Shown here: positions 24,999-38,700 of the stretch, one piece after another
How the letters are laid out: each line of letters opens with the position of its first letter
Numbering within the stretch: the stretch's first letter is position 1
Assembly (NCBI GenBank): GCA_022600345.1
Contig: JAHZKP010000019.1
Coordinates: 1-64,000 of the forward strand
From: Alphaproteobacteria bacterium
GTDB taxonomy: Bacteria > Pseudomonadota > Alphaproteobacteria > Rhizobiales > Hyphomicrobiaceae
Length of the DNA stretch: 64,000 bases
Reading direction: 5' to 3'
The notes under the pieces: generated by a model
Seen by the model: the letters and a program-made list of their open reading frames with translations, nothing else
The model's database searches: none
Told to the model about the DNA's origin: nothing
Program-made: the position numbers and the translations under genes

Positions 24999-26714
24999 TT
25001 GCGGGGACGACGGGTGGCGGGACGACTTCGGGCAGCGCTAGCGATAGGTGTTGCCCTTTTCCAACTTACAACTTCAGCGGCCGCCCAGGTTCCTGCCGGC
25101 GTCGGAGTACCTCTGGGCGAGCGCCCGGAAGACCGCATCAAGGCGCTGCAAAGCCAGCAGCGTCGGCTGGAGGCCCTTGGCGGAACGGTTGCACCTGTTG
25201 AAATCCCCAAACGCCCGGCTGGTGATGAATCCGCCTCAACGCTGAAATTCAAGATCAAGCGGGTTGCGATTTCCAAATCTGCCGTGCTTCCGGCAGGAAA
25301 ACTGAGAAGCATGATTGCGCGCGTCGAGGGCCGCGAAGTCGTTCTCGAAGACCTTAATCGCCTGGTCAGAGACATTACCAATCTCTATCAAGCAGCCCGT
25401 TTCCCAGTCGGCTTTGCGATCCTCCCTCCCCAAAAGGTCGAGAACGGCATCGTCCAGATCGTATTGATAGAGCCGCGGGTCGATCAGGTTGATGTCCGCA
25501 GTTCCTACACCGACCCCAGTTACCTGCGCGACCGCATCCCGCTGAAGTCGGGTGACCTGGTCGATGTCTATGCGCTTGAACAGGCCCTGTTGATCCTGCG
25601 CCGCACGTCGGTTTCAGGAGTGCAGGTTGCAGCACGGCTGGTCCCCGGCAATGACTTCGCAACCAGCCGCATTGTCCTGGATGTCATCGAGCCCCCACGC
25701 CATTCGCTGGTCAATGTCGCCGACAATCACGGCACCAAGGAAAACGGCAAGTACCGCAATCAGACCGTTTATCGCAACGCTTCGTTGCTGGGCCGCGACG
25801 ACCCGTTATCGCTGGGCACGTCCTTTTCACGCGGCTCCAAATCCACCTTTGGAATTTACGATATCCCGATTGGCATTCGTGGCACGCGGGTGGAATTCCA
25901 ATATTCGCTGTCCAAGAGCCGTATTGTCGAAGGCAGCTTTGAAGATCTCGACCTGAGATCCAACGGCCAGTTCGCAGCTCTCGAATTCCGCCATCCGTTC
26001 TATGTCGGGCGCAAATGGATGCATTACGGTCTGCTTGAAACCGCATTTTCCAACGGCCGCACCGTCACGGGTCCCCTCGAAGTCGGAACATCGGTGGGCC
26101 GAGTCGCGGTCGGATCGCGGTTATACCGTTTCGATACCGATGGTTCGATGGAAATGACCAACAAGGTCGTCTTTGTGCGAGCCCGCGCCTACGACAACAT
26201 TGGCGCCGAGTGGGACAGTTACGTCAAATTCGCCGGAGATGTGCGAGCGGTTCGCAAACTGGGTGCGTTCACAGTGATCGGCGATGTATCCTGGCAGATG
26301 AGCCCATATGAATTGCTGCCGTCATCAGAGCAATTCGCATTCGGTGGCGTCTCGACGCTGAGAGCCTATGAAATCAACCAGTTCAATGGCGATCAGGGCT
26401 ACTTCGGCAGGCTTGAAGCCCACGGGCCCGGCCTCGCATTTTCCGATCTTTTGCAACGCGATGCTTTGGGAGCCAGCATAAACGCATTCGCATTTGTGGA
26501 AACAGGTGGCGTATTTCCATTCCGCGATACCAAGCCAAAAGTTCGTCGCGAGGATTTCGCAACCGATGCCGGTTTGGGTTTGGATTTTAGCTTTTTGTCA
26601 GGGAAGTTTAATAGCCGCGCAATGATTGCGAAACCACTTGATAAGATTCACGAGCCTTTGACGACCTCTGACCCAAAATTTCTGTTTGATGTAACATTGA
26701 AGCTCGACTTTTAG
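24999..26714 (+). CDS. TpsB two-partner secretion transporter (ShlB/FhaC family)
   Basis: 571 residues from TTG 24999; GTG 25014 is an alternative, and an in-frame stop directly after ATG 24984 rules out an earlier start. Signal peptide about 1-30 (ALAIGVALFQLTTSAAAQ). POTRA domains span about 80-230, with LNRLVRDITNLYQAARFPVGFA typical of POTRA_2/ShlB. The remaining C-terminal part is a 16-strand-type beta barrel ending in F (LKLDF), the BAM signal. The Omp85 loop-6 VRGY/F motif appears as TLRAYE with R455 kept. It should export the giant exoprotein encoded 81 bp downstream across the outer membrane. Confidence 0.92.
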   Translation: MRGRRVAGRLRAALAIGVALFQLTTSAAAQVPAGVGVPLGERPEDRIKALQSQQRRLEALGGTVAPVEIPKRPAGDESASTLKFKIKRVAISKSAVLPAGKLRSMIARVEGREVVLEDLNRLVRDITNLYQAARFPVGFAILPPQKVENGIVQIVLIEPRVDQVDVRSSYTDPSYLRDRIPLKSGDLVDVYALEQALLILRRTSVSGVQVAARLVPGNDFATSRIVLDVIEPPRHSLVNVADNHGTKENGKYRNQTVYRNASLLGRDDPLSLGTSFSRGSKSTFGIYDIPIGIRGTRVEFQYSLSKSRIVEGSFEDLDLRSNGQFAALEFRHPFYVGRKWMHYGLLETAFSNGRTVTGPLEVGTSVGRVAVGSRLYRFDTDGSMEMTNKVVFVRARAYDNIGAEWDSYVKFAGDVRAVRKLGAFTVIGDVSWQMSPYELLPSSEQFAFGGVSTLRAYEINQFNGDQGYFGRLEAHGPGLAFSDLLQRDALGASINAFAFVETGGVFPFRDTKPKVRREDFATDAGLGLDFSFLSGKFNSRAMIAKPLDKIHEPLTTSDPKFLFDVTLKLDF

Positions 26715-26795
26715 CGCTTTATTCACTGCCTGCCCCCCTATTTGAAGGAAAGAGTATATCTCTGCCGTTATCCTTCCTGGGGTGAAATTCCTACT

Positions 26796-29700
26796 ATGAC
26801 GATGTTTTCTACGCGTACCGAACGCGCGGCCAAGTCCGGCGTTTCGACTTTCTTTTTCCGTCATAGAAAGCTCAAGGCACTGGCCAGTTGGCTATGTATA
26901 TTCCAAGTTCTGACCTGGACCATCGCCCCTGCGGCTTTTGCTGGCGGAAACGGCATTGTCACCGACGGCCGAACATCGACGACACTCAGTGTCCGCGGTC
27001 GAACCACCGATATCCACACCCGCTCGGTTCACGGCAGGAACGCCTATAATTCCTTCAGCCGCTTTGGTGTCGGCGCTGGAAATACCGTTAACCTGCACGT
27101 GCCCGGCCAAGCCGATAATTTGATCAATCTGGTGCGGGAAAACCGCACCGATATTCACGGCACCCTGAATGGCGTCAAAAACGGTAAAATTGGCGGCAAT
27201 ATTTATCTATTGAACCCGCACGGAATAGTTGTCGGGCCAAATGGCACGGTTAATGCTGGTTCCCTTTCGCTGCAAACCCCCACAAGCGAATTCGTCGATG
27301 GCGTGCTCGATGCAAACGGTGTTCCCAATAGCACTTCCGTTGGCCGCATCCTGAATGGCTCCGTCCCAATTGGTAATGGCCGGATTTCGATCCAGGGCCA
27401 GATCAATACACTCGATAGCATCTATCTGCGAGGCGGTGGCGTCGACGTTTCGGGTGCATTGCGCGCCGGGTCGGCCGGCGTCAAGGCCATGCGCCAGCAG
27501 GTCAACCTGGGCGGCCTGGTTCCCGCAGCCAATACAGTGCACCGCACGCGCTCTGGTGCCATCGTCATCGGATCTCCCGGCAACGTTCGCGTATCCGGGC
27601 GCATCGATGCCAGCGGCGAACAGGACGTCAAAGGCGGCACAATCGATATCCGCGCCGACGGCAATATCGATGTCGAGGATACAGCGATTATCACGGCACG
27701 CGGATTTGGCGCCAATTCAGATGGTGGCGATATCGTCATCTATGCTGGCGATACAGCGACGCTTGCCAAGGGCGCGCTGATCGATGCCAGCTCCGCCGAT
27801 ACCGGCGTTGGCGGTTTCATCGAGTTTTCCGCAATCAACGTTGTCAGCCTGGACGGCGGCCGCCTTGTCGCATCATCGCCCGATGGCAACACCGGCATCA
27901 TCTACATCGACCCGGCAACCGTCTCCTATACGGCAAATACAACGCTGGCAGCCGGCCTGACGACGGTTGAGGCGACCGAAAAGATCGAGGTCGCAGCCAA
28001 CATCACTGTTTCGACGGCAAAGTCGGGCGACGCCATCATCTTCCGCGCGCCCGCCATCATCATGAACGCCGGCTCCAAGGTAACGACGAAGCACACCGCG
28101 GGCGCGACAACGACTTACGGCGACATCACGTTTGAGACCAAGAAGCGTGAAGGCGGCGATCTGGTGATCCCGACCGATGCCGCGATCACCATTACGAACG
28201 CCACGATCGAAGGCAAGGATATCGTTCTCGATGCCCAAAGCATCAATAAGTCCGGCCTTGGCAAGAACACCGCCTCGAGCAACCTGACCCTGACCGGCGC
28301 AACGATCACCGGTGAATCGGTCACCATCCAGGCGACTTCGGAGGCCGAAGCCTCGATCCTGTCAACCTTCGATTCAGATGGCGGCGTCGACCAGACCCCG
28401 CCGGCTGTGATCATGGACCTGGCCCTCGTGGCATTGAGTTCCAACATTGCCGGTTTCCCTCTGAAGGCCGTCGTCGGCATCGCTGAAGCGAGCGCCAACG
28501 TCAACGTCAATTCGGGCACGGTCATAACCGCAACCGGTGAACTTACGATCCAGTCGGAATCGAAAAGCACCTCGAATTCGCCGTCTTATACCGACCTGGC
28601 CCTGACGGGTGGTGAAAACAAGAAGGCTCTGCCGACCATCGGCGTGGTCTATGCCAGCACCCGCACCACCAGCACCACGAACGTAGCCTCCGGGGCAACG
28701 TTGAATGCCGGCGACAAAGTCGAGGTCAAGGCCACAACCGAAAGCTCGCTCGACGCCAATAACGTCACCATCGTTAACAGCGACGCCAATCTGGGCATCA
28801 CCATCGGTCAGGCACGCACGACGACGACGGCGAAGGTCGAAAAAGGCGCAACGATCAACCTGACGAACCCCGATGCGAAGACGACCCAGACCGTCGAAGT
28901 CGCAGCCGAAAACTCCAGCGAATATAACGCAGCCACCAACACGATCTCGACCACTGAAGGCAACAACGCCGCTTTGAGCGCGACCTGGCTCGATATCGAA
29001 GAAACCGTGAAGGCCGAATTGGGTGCATCCCTGACCAAGGCAGATGGCGTCACGGTGTCCGCCAAGTCCGAGATCGCCGGCATCACGGCTGCCGCAGATG
29101 CAGGCACCGGTGACCCTGGCAAATGGGACCGCTTGAACAACGCGCTGCAATCTCAGAACTTCGGCGAAGACACGCCCGAAAAGCCCGTCCATGACGCCTT
29201 CTTCGGCCGCCTGACCGGGCAGCTCTCCAACATCTCCAACAGGTTCGGCGGCGTCGACCTCGGCCTGCCGTTCCAACTCGCCGGCACGCTGTCTGTTGCC
29301 GACGCTGAAATCGATGTCGATGCGCGCATCACCGCGCCTTCCATCACGACGCAAGGCGCCAAGCCCGCTGACGAATCCGATTCCACAGTGGGCGACGTTT
29401 CAGTGACATCGGCCGTTGAACTGGGCGGACTCCAAAACATCGCCTCCGGTGGCGCCGAAGACAAGGAAGCCTCCAATACCGCAATTGCCTTCGCCGTTCC
29501 GATCACCACGGTCGATATCACCAATCAGGCCATCATCGACGCGGGCGTCTCCATCAACGCCAGCGAGAGCGTTAGCGTCGAAGCGACGACTGAGCGCAAG
29601 TACGAACTGTCATATACAGACCTGGATTCCTATAAACAGGCCAACACCTACCTGGGTAAGATCGGCGGCGACCTCGGCTTGAAGGGCGACCACCTGACGT

Positions 29701-32700
29701 CAGGCGGCTTCTCGGTTGCAAAGCTGGCCGGAAGCCCGGACAAAAAGACCGTTGGCGTCGCGGCCAACATCGACCTGTTCACGATCAACTCCGACACGCT
29801 AGCTCGTATCGGCGGCCTTCAGGAAACCGGCAAACCGGCCCCGGCTGCAACCAGCGTGACGGCCAAATCCGTCGACGTGAAGTCGTCGACAACCGTCGGA
29901 TCGGTTCACGTCAGCGGCAACGTTGGCGATTTTTGGAACCCGGAAGAACTCGCAACCCGCAAACAGGGCCTGCAAAATCCATCAGGCGGCGGCGCAACGC
30001 TTGGCGGCGGCGTCACCTATAACGGCATCACCTATGACCTATCCACCATTGCCGAAGTCGGCGACAACGTCACGCTGACGGCGGTCGATGGCGTCAATGT
30101 CGCTGCCGACTCCAAGGCGTTCCTCGTCAACATCGGCGCGTCAGGAATGGCCGATGGCCAGGCCAATACCGAAGTCGGTGTACTGGGCGTTGTCCTGGTC
30201 AACATCCTTGAAAGCGACACCATCGCGCGCGTCGGGTCCGGCTCGACGGTGACGACCAGCGGTGCGACCGCAGACATGAAGGTGACCGCAACAGATCACT
30301 TCTCCAATTGGAATGTTGCAGGTGGCGTGGTCCAGGCCGAGAACGTCGGCATCGGTGCCAGCGTCGGCGTCAACCTGATTGAGCTGAACACAATTGCCTC
30401 GATCGATGGAGCCACCAAGGTCGAGGCCAAGCAGGACGTTGAAGTCAAGGCAGCGCAAACTGGCGGCAGCCGGTCGTTCGCATTAGCAGCCGCAATCGGT
30501 GGCACCAAGCCCGAAGCTGACGAAGAGGCAACCGATTCCCAGGACGCTTCCTCAGGCATGTCCAACACCACAAGTGCAGCCAGTTCGACAACCGCAGCAG
30601 CAGCACCCGCTGCCGATCCAAACGCCGCCGCAACCAGCACATCGACCGGCGGCACGGCGGCAGCTTCCGCCAACGAAGGTGACGGCGGAGCCGATGCTGA
30701 AGAGGAAGCCGGCGCAGGCTCCAATTCGATAGCTGCATCCGTTAGCGCGGCAACAGGCAAGTTCGGCATCACGGTTGCAGGCGACGCAGCCGTCAACGTT
30801 CTCGACCTGGCAACCAAGGCCGAAGTCAAGAATGTCACGACCCTCAAGGCGCGCGACGTTAAGGTCGATGCAGCCAATTCGGTTGAATCCGTGTCCGCAG
30901 CCGGGGCGTTCTCGGTACAGTCGTTCAAGGACCCAGCCAAGCCCAAGTCGACGACCATCGGCATAGCTGGTGCCTATGCGCACAACGCGTTCAAATCGAA
31001 CCGCATTGAAGCCGTCGTCCAAAACGTCACCAATCTGACGACGACGCGCAACCTGTTGATCGATGCGCGCAACACCCAGTCGATCATCTCTGGAGCGGCA
31101 AGCGGGTCGGCCCAGGCCAAGCCCCAGGGCGGATCGGCGGTTAATGCGAACATCGCAGGCGCGGTGACGTTCAATACATTTGCTGACTCAATCACACTTG
31201 CAGAACTCTCGGGCAGCAGCGTTACCTCTACCGGCGACGTTGCCGTGAAGGCGTCTGACACTTCCACCGTCCACACCGGCGCAGGCGCGGTTAGCCTGCA
31301 GCAACAATCAAGCGGTCTGGGGATGGGGGCTTCGGCGTCGATCAACATCTCGGATGCCGACACCAAGGCGCGCATTGTCAACACGACGATTGTGTCGAGC
31401 AAATCGGTGAAAGCCGAGGCGACATCCGGCCGCAGCATTCTTTCGTTGGCGATTTCGGTTGCCGCCGCTGGCAGCGGTAAGGGCGTTCAGGCAGCCGGTG
31501 CCGTTGCCCATAACTCAATCGGCGGATCGGTCCTTGCAGAATTGAGCGGCGGATCGGTCAACAGCACCGGCGCGGTTAACGTTCTGGCGTCCGAAAAGTC
31601 CCAGTTGATTACGGTTGCAGGCGATGCCTCCGTTGGCGGTAACGCCAGTGTCGGTGTTGCCGTTGCCTCAGCCGCCATGCTTGGCAACGCCCACGCAAAG
31701 GTCTCAGGAACGACGATTACGTCCGACACCCTTGCGGTCAAAGCCGTGACGGATCGCACCTCGATTGCAATCGCCATCGGTGCGGCGGTCTCCAAGGACG
31801 GAGCGGCGTTCAAGGGGTCGGTTGTCGTCAACCTGTCGGGTAACAGCGATGCATCCGACGGACGCGAAGGCACTATTGCCGAAGTCGATGGCGGTGCGAA
31901 GATCACGGCCACCGGTGACGTCGAGGTCGCCGCTGCCGAGCGCAACAATATGCACAGCTATGCCGGTGGATTTGCCGGCGGAAAGAATGGCGTAGGTGCA
32001 GCAGTCGCTGTCAACAAGGCCGCAGGCGAAGTTACCGCGACATTGGCCGATGCAACTGTTCTGGCCGCAGATGACGTCCGCGTGCGCGCTGTGTCGGGCG
32101 CCAATGATGTCAACGATACCTCAAGCCGGACGCAGCTCATCGCAGTTGCGGTCAACGGCGCAGTCGCTACGCAAGGGTTGGCGATATCAGGTGCCGCAGT
32201 CGTCAACAAACTCGATACCCGCACCACCGCGGAAGTCAAATCGGCAGCCAAGATCGGCACGGCGACCAAACGCGTGAAGACCGTGACCGTGCGCGCCGAT
32301 GATCGCAGCGTAGCTGGATCGGGAGCGCTGGGGTTCTCGTATGGCACAGGTTCCTTCTCGGCTGCCCTCGCCGTTGACCTGCTCGATAAGCGCACCACCG
32401 CACGCCTTGCTGGCGCGACTTATACAACAGGCGATGTCCTGGTCGATGCGCGCAGTTCGCAAGCAGCTTACGGCGGTTTGGTCTCGCTCGCGGTCAGTGG
32501 CCAGACGGCGATATCGCTGGCCGCCGCCATTGCCATCCAGAAAAACATCACGCTGGCCGAAATCGCCAACAACGCAATCGTCCATTCCAATAACAACGTC
32601 CACGTCAACGCCGAAGACAAGGGCGATACGATCCGCTTTACGACCGCGGCCGGTCTGGCAAGCGTTCAATCGCAGGAATCGGCCACCACCGCTCGCATCG

Positions 32701-35700
32701 GCGATAGTGCCAACGTGACAGCCCTTGCCAGCGGTGACGGAGTTGCCGCACGCACCGGCGGCCTGACCGGTGGCGTAGCGCCTGGCGACACCGAGGCCAC
32801 CAGCGGCACAACCGCCAGCACCGGCGATGATCTGAAAGGCGTCAATGACAGCGTCGGCGGTACGATCGCAACAAACGTCCAGGCGAAAAACTCGCAAGCC
32901 GGCGGCAACAACACCGGCGCTGAGAGCGTCGATGCAACCGCGATCCTGGGCGCGCAGACCGCTGCAACCGATACCGTCAAGGGCGTCGTCGTAACAGCCA
33001 ACTCCGATCAGCGCATGATCAATCTCGGCCTCGGTGTCGCTGGATCGACCGGCGTTGCAGGCGGTGGCGCGGCTACCGTTTCAACCATCAAGGGAGCGAC
33101 GACGGCTGAGATCGGCCGCAGCGCGAAAATCAACCAGGGTGCGGGAACGGCCGGTGCCGATCAGGATGTCGTGGTCCGCGCCAAGACCAACGGCCTGACG
33201 GTCGATACCGCTGTCGGCGTTGCTGCCGGATCGAGCGTCGGGGTCGGCGCTGGCGTTGATGTTGTCTTGCTCGAAAAGACGACGACGGCCAAGGTCGGCA
33301 AAGGCGCGCTGGTAACTGCAAAGCGCGACATCAAGATCGAAGCCGACAACCGTGACACAGCGGTCTCGGTCACCACCAGCCTTGCAGTTTCTGGCGAAGT
33401 CGGTGTGTCAGGAGCTGTCGGTGTAACCACGCTCAAGAACAAGGCCCAGGCCTACGTCGAAGACGCAACCAGCGCTGCAACGGCTGCCCGCCTGTCCGCC
33501 GGTGGCGATCTTTCTGTCGTCGCCAAGAACCGTTCCGATACCTACCACCTCGTCGGTTCCGCCGGGATCGGTGTGGGGACGGCAGGTGCCGGTGTCGGCG
33601 TATCAGTTATCATCGCCGAAACGGTGACTCACGCTGAGATCGGCAACTACACGATTGCTAACATCGGCGACGACACGTCGGTTTCCGCCGATGCCGATAC
33701 CCGCCTGAAAACCGCCACCATCGCCTTCGGAGCAGGAACCTACGCCGGCCTTGCTGGCGCAGTCGGCGTCAAGTCGCTTAAAACCGATACCAAGGCCGAG
33801 ATTGGCTCGTACGCCCAGGTCAATCAGTCGAACGCCGCGACCGCAACCGACAACCAGACGGTTTCGGTAACCGCCAATGACCGCACCGACATGCTTTCTG
33901 TGGTAGGCGCCGCGGGTGTTGGCGCAGTTGGTTTCGGTGCAGGCGTCGACGTCATCACGATGCGCGGTTCTTCTACCGCCCGTATTGCAAACAATGCCAA
34001 AGTGCGCGCCAGCGAAGACGTGATCGTTGATGCGCAACTGAGAAAAACGCTCGATGGCTATACGGTCGCAGCAGGCATCGGACCTGGCGCCGGAGTCGGT
34101 GGTGCGGTCATGGTCGTGCAGGCGGGCGGCAACCTGACGACGAAGCAGCGCAGCGCGGTCACAGATGGCAGCGGTAACACTACGGCCGATCAGGTCTCCG
34201 GCCTCACCGGTGGCTCGACCAGCGTCGTCTCGGGCGGCGGCTTCGGCAGCGGCTCGGGCGCCAGCAGCGCCAAGACTTCGGCCAACTCGGCACAGCAAAG
34301 CGGTAATGCATCCGCAGACATCATTCCCGCAGGCGCGGCCCAATCGACCGGCAACGACGCCATCGCCGAAATCGGTGACAACGCAACCGTTGCCGCATCG
34401 CGCGATGTTACGGTCAACGCCCGAAATGTCACCGAAGTCGATCTGCTAACCGGCGGCCTGGGCATCAGCCTTTCACTGGGCGGCGGCGGAGTGGGCGTTG
34501 GTGCGGGCCTGGCGTTCGTTGATGTCAACACGCTTGCCACAGCGCGGGTTGGCGCCGGCGCGGCGGTCACCGCCGGCCGCAATATGTCGGTTACGGCAAC
34601 CGATGGCGACGCAACGGTGGAATCGACCATCAAGGCATTTGCAGGCGCAGCCGGCGGCACGTTGGCGCTGGGCGCAGCAGTCGCAGACTTCGATTTCACA
34701 ACGACCACACGCGCCGAAATTGGCAACGGGGCGGTCATCACAGTAACGCCCGACGCCGATACCAGCGATGCCGACGAAAAAGGCAAGCTGACTGTTTCCG
34801 CCAACGAAGTGAATAACGCCACCGTCGAAGCCTATGGCGCGACCGTGTCGGGCGGCGCCGCAGTTGGCGCGCAGATCGCCGATATCGACAAGCGCGGTTC
34901 CGTGACAGCCGAAGTCGTCAAGGCAACGACGGCAGCAGGCGGCGCCAAGATATCGGCAGGAGCCATCGACATTGCAGCCCGCCACGGCGGCACGGTCAAA
35001 GGCCGCGTCTATGGCGCTACCGTCGGCCTGGCGGGAGCCTTTGCCATCATCGATCTCGACCTGAGCGACGACGTCAAGGTCAAAGCAAAGATCGGCGATT
35101 ATGCGCAACTGACAGGACGCGATCAGATCAAGATCGAAACGACCTCGGCTCCACGCGTCGATTCGAAAGGGTATGGTGGTGTCGCCGGTGGAGCTTTTGC
35201 CGTCGGCGTGACCGATGTGGAAGCCCGGGCCGACATTAGTTCGATCGTCGAAACCGGCAAGAACGTCTCGGTGAGTTCCGACGGAGAAGTCTCGATTGTC
35301 GCCAAAGCAGCCCGTCCAGGGACCCAGGAAAACGTCGAGGCCGAAGCCCGGACCGGATCGGGATCGCTGGGCGTCGGTGTCACCGCACTCGAAGCCAAGA
35401 CAGTTCTTAACTCCGATACAGCCACCATCATCGGCGCTGACAACGACTTCCAGATCGGCAAATCAGGCGACAGCCTGACGGGAAGGCTTGATATCGGCAC
35501 CAGTTCCGATGTTGCTGCTGAAACAGATTCCCTGGGCGTCGCCATCGGTGGAATCGCAGTCGGGGCCGTCAAATCCAACAGCACCGTCAACAACAAAGCA
35601 CGCATCGTCATCGGTGCGGGAAGCGGCGGCACCATCGAAGGCCGCCTGCAGATCACCTCGCTTGGCAAGGAAAGCCTGGATACCAGAACAGTCGGCGGAG

Positions 35701-38700
35701 CAGGCGGGCTCATCGCAGGTGCCAGCGCCAAGGCCGATAATTCGCTCAACTCGACCGTCACGACGACCTTCGCAGACAATGCGACCAAGGACGGCTTTAC
35801 ATCAGGCGACATGACCGTCTCGGCCGATCACGCAGATGGGCGCGTGCTCGCCAATACCGATGCACGGGCTGGCTACCTGGTCGGCAAGACAGGTGCCTAT
35901 TCCTCCAATGCCGTGAATTCGACCGTCAAAGTCGATGTCGGCGACAAGGTCGAACTGAAGTCGGATGGCACGCTTCTGATTGAGGCCAAGAACAAGGCTA
36001 CCAAGGTTGAAGATGGCGATGCAGCCTTTGTTGCTTCCGGCGGTGTTGCCGGCGGCGCTGCAACGCGCTCAACGACCCAGTTCAAGAACAAGGTTGACGT
36101 CATTATCGGTGCAGCAGATATCCGCGCCATAAAAGACGACGACTTCCAGTCCAGCAACGACATCATCGTGCGCGCCTATTCCAACACGGTCGGCAAGGAT
36201 ACCGCACGACTCGATACAGGCGGTGCCGTGGCCATTGCACGCGCAGAATCCGTCATCAAGTCTGGCACTTCGACGGACCGCGACCGCACCAAGATCACGC
36301 TCGCCGACAACGGCGTCATCTGGAGCGAGGAAGGCGATGTCTCGCTGGGCGCGCGGACGGACGCAAATATCTCCGCCGTCGCCAACGCAAAGACGTATGG
36401 ACTGGCGGGTGCGGCAGAAGGCATTTCCGAGTCGCGCATTTTCGCCGACAACGCTGTTGAACTCGGTGCTGGTGCCCGCATCTACGCCGAAGAGAGCATT
36501 GCCGTTCGCTCTGGTGCAGACGATCGCGCCAACGGTTCCGTGTCGACCATTGCCCGCACGCGTTTGTGGAACCGCACGGTGATACCATTCGACACCGATC
36601 CCAAGGCCGACGCGGAATCAAATATTGCCTCGACGGTGAAGACCAAGAGCGGCGCACGCATCAGCGCGGTTCGCAACATTGAGATGACCGCAAACACCGA
36701 TGGCGTCAAGGCCGATGGTTATGGCCGCGCCCAGGATCTCTATCAGGAAGCGCTCGCCGAGATCGGCTCATTCTTCAGCGAATTGTTCGGCGGTGGTCCG
36801 GTGACGCTGGAAGACACCTACAGCGGTTCGCACAAATCCGCGACCGGCGACATCACGCTCACCAACACCGAGGTGAAAGCCGGCTTCAAGCACAACCAGA
36901 TCCTCGAGATCGCCGAAAACCCGACGGTCATGGCCTCCCCTGACCCGCGCGATAACGGCGCCACCATCCGCTATTATACCGCAGCCCTGGATGCCGACGG
37001 CAAGCCGATTCAAAGCGAAGGTATCACCTACCAGGTTCGCAATAACGTCTCACTCGAAACGACATTGCGCAAGGCGATCACCGACCTGCAAGCGACAATC
37101 GATGCCTTCAGCGGCGACGCCAAGACCAAGCTGGCATTGCAAAACGACATGACAATCCTGCAGGGCCGCTACAACAAGCTGGTCGGCAGCGTCACCACCT
37201 CTAGTGATGGCACACCTTCGACTCTGGCCGACGTCACGGTTGACTATGTCATCGTCGACGATGTTACCGCGCGATCCGGCGACGTTACAATCAACGCCCA
37301 AAAACTCAATTCAACCGGTGGCAGCTCTATCATAGCGCCGGGCGATACCAAGATCGAGATCACCAATAACTCGGCAGCCTTCTTGCAACTCAACGATCTG
37401 ACGATCCCCGAGGAACAAGGCGGGCGCATCTTCTTCAACGGCGCGCTGGTCGATAGCAAAGCGAAATTGGATACATTAAACGGTGCGGGCGCGACCACAG
37501 CCGGCCTCTCGGTCCAATCGAGCGCCAACACGACACCGACAATCAAGGTCACCAACAAATACGGCAGCCGGCCGGCAGACGGGCGGGCATCCGATCTGGT
37601 TTCGACTGGAAACGTCTATAACCCGACCGGTTCGGTGAACTTCGCAACCGAAGGCAACCTGGATGTCTCCGGTTCGATCCGCTCGGCCACCATTTCGCTG
37701 AGTGCGGGCAAGGACTTCACCAGTTCGTTTACCTACGGCTTCAAGCACACCGGAGGCCTGCCGCGCGCTCAATTCAATAGCCTGGCAACGCCCAACGAGG
37801 GCAAGGTCTATCCAGGTGGCACCACGACGGCTTCAGCAAGTTCGGACCTGGCTGCGTATAACTTCCACACCGGCGGCTCGATCGTCGCGGGCGGGGACGT
37901 CTACATCTCGGCTGAACGCGTCAACGTCAACGGCCTGATCCAAAGCGGCATCGCCCGCCAGTACACCACCATTGATGCAGCCAAGGGCCAGACGATTGCA
38001 GAAATCGAAGAGGCCTACGCTTACTACGCCGACAATCAGACCGCCGATTGGAACAGCAGGCCGGATGCGAAATACCTCTTCGGTGCCTGTTACCAGAATT
38101 GCTCGACACTGCGCCAGCGCGCAACCCAGGCATTCTATAACGCAGGTAAGCCGGACGCCGCCCAAGCGCTGGCTGAGATCATCGACAGCGGCGGCACCAA
38201 GACCTTGTTCGAACTGGTGACGCCTCAGAACGTCTATGTCGCCGGGAACCCGTCGACATCCGACATCAACCAGAAGGTCAACAGGGTAGAGCGTCAGGTC
38301 GGCGCCAACTACAACGTCGTCAGCAACGAGATTGAGGTCAACAACGCCGTGGCCGAAGGCGGCCGCGTTCAGATCTTCGGCGAACTGTTGTCAACCGGTG
38401 GCGGACAGATCAACGTTCTCGACGGTTTCGCCAACATCGACATTCGCAACGATACCTCAACGGCCGTCGTGCTTCACAAGGTCGACACCGGCGGCACCGT
38501 GCGCGCCACCGAAACCGGCGATACCGCAAGCGGCCGCCAGGGCCGGGTTCGCCTGATCGATCCGCGTTATTTGATCAACGATCCAACAGGCAAGAAGAAT
38601 GCCGATGGAACACCGGTCAAGATCGCCAAGGTCGTCGACTACGTGCGCGAAAACGGCCTCGTCGTCGCCTATGACAATACGACTGTCGATGCCTCCGGCA

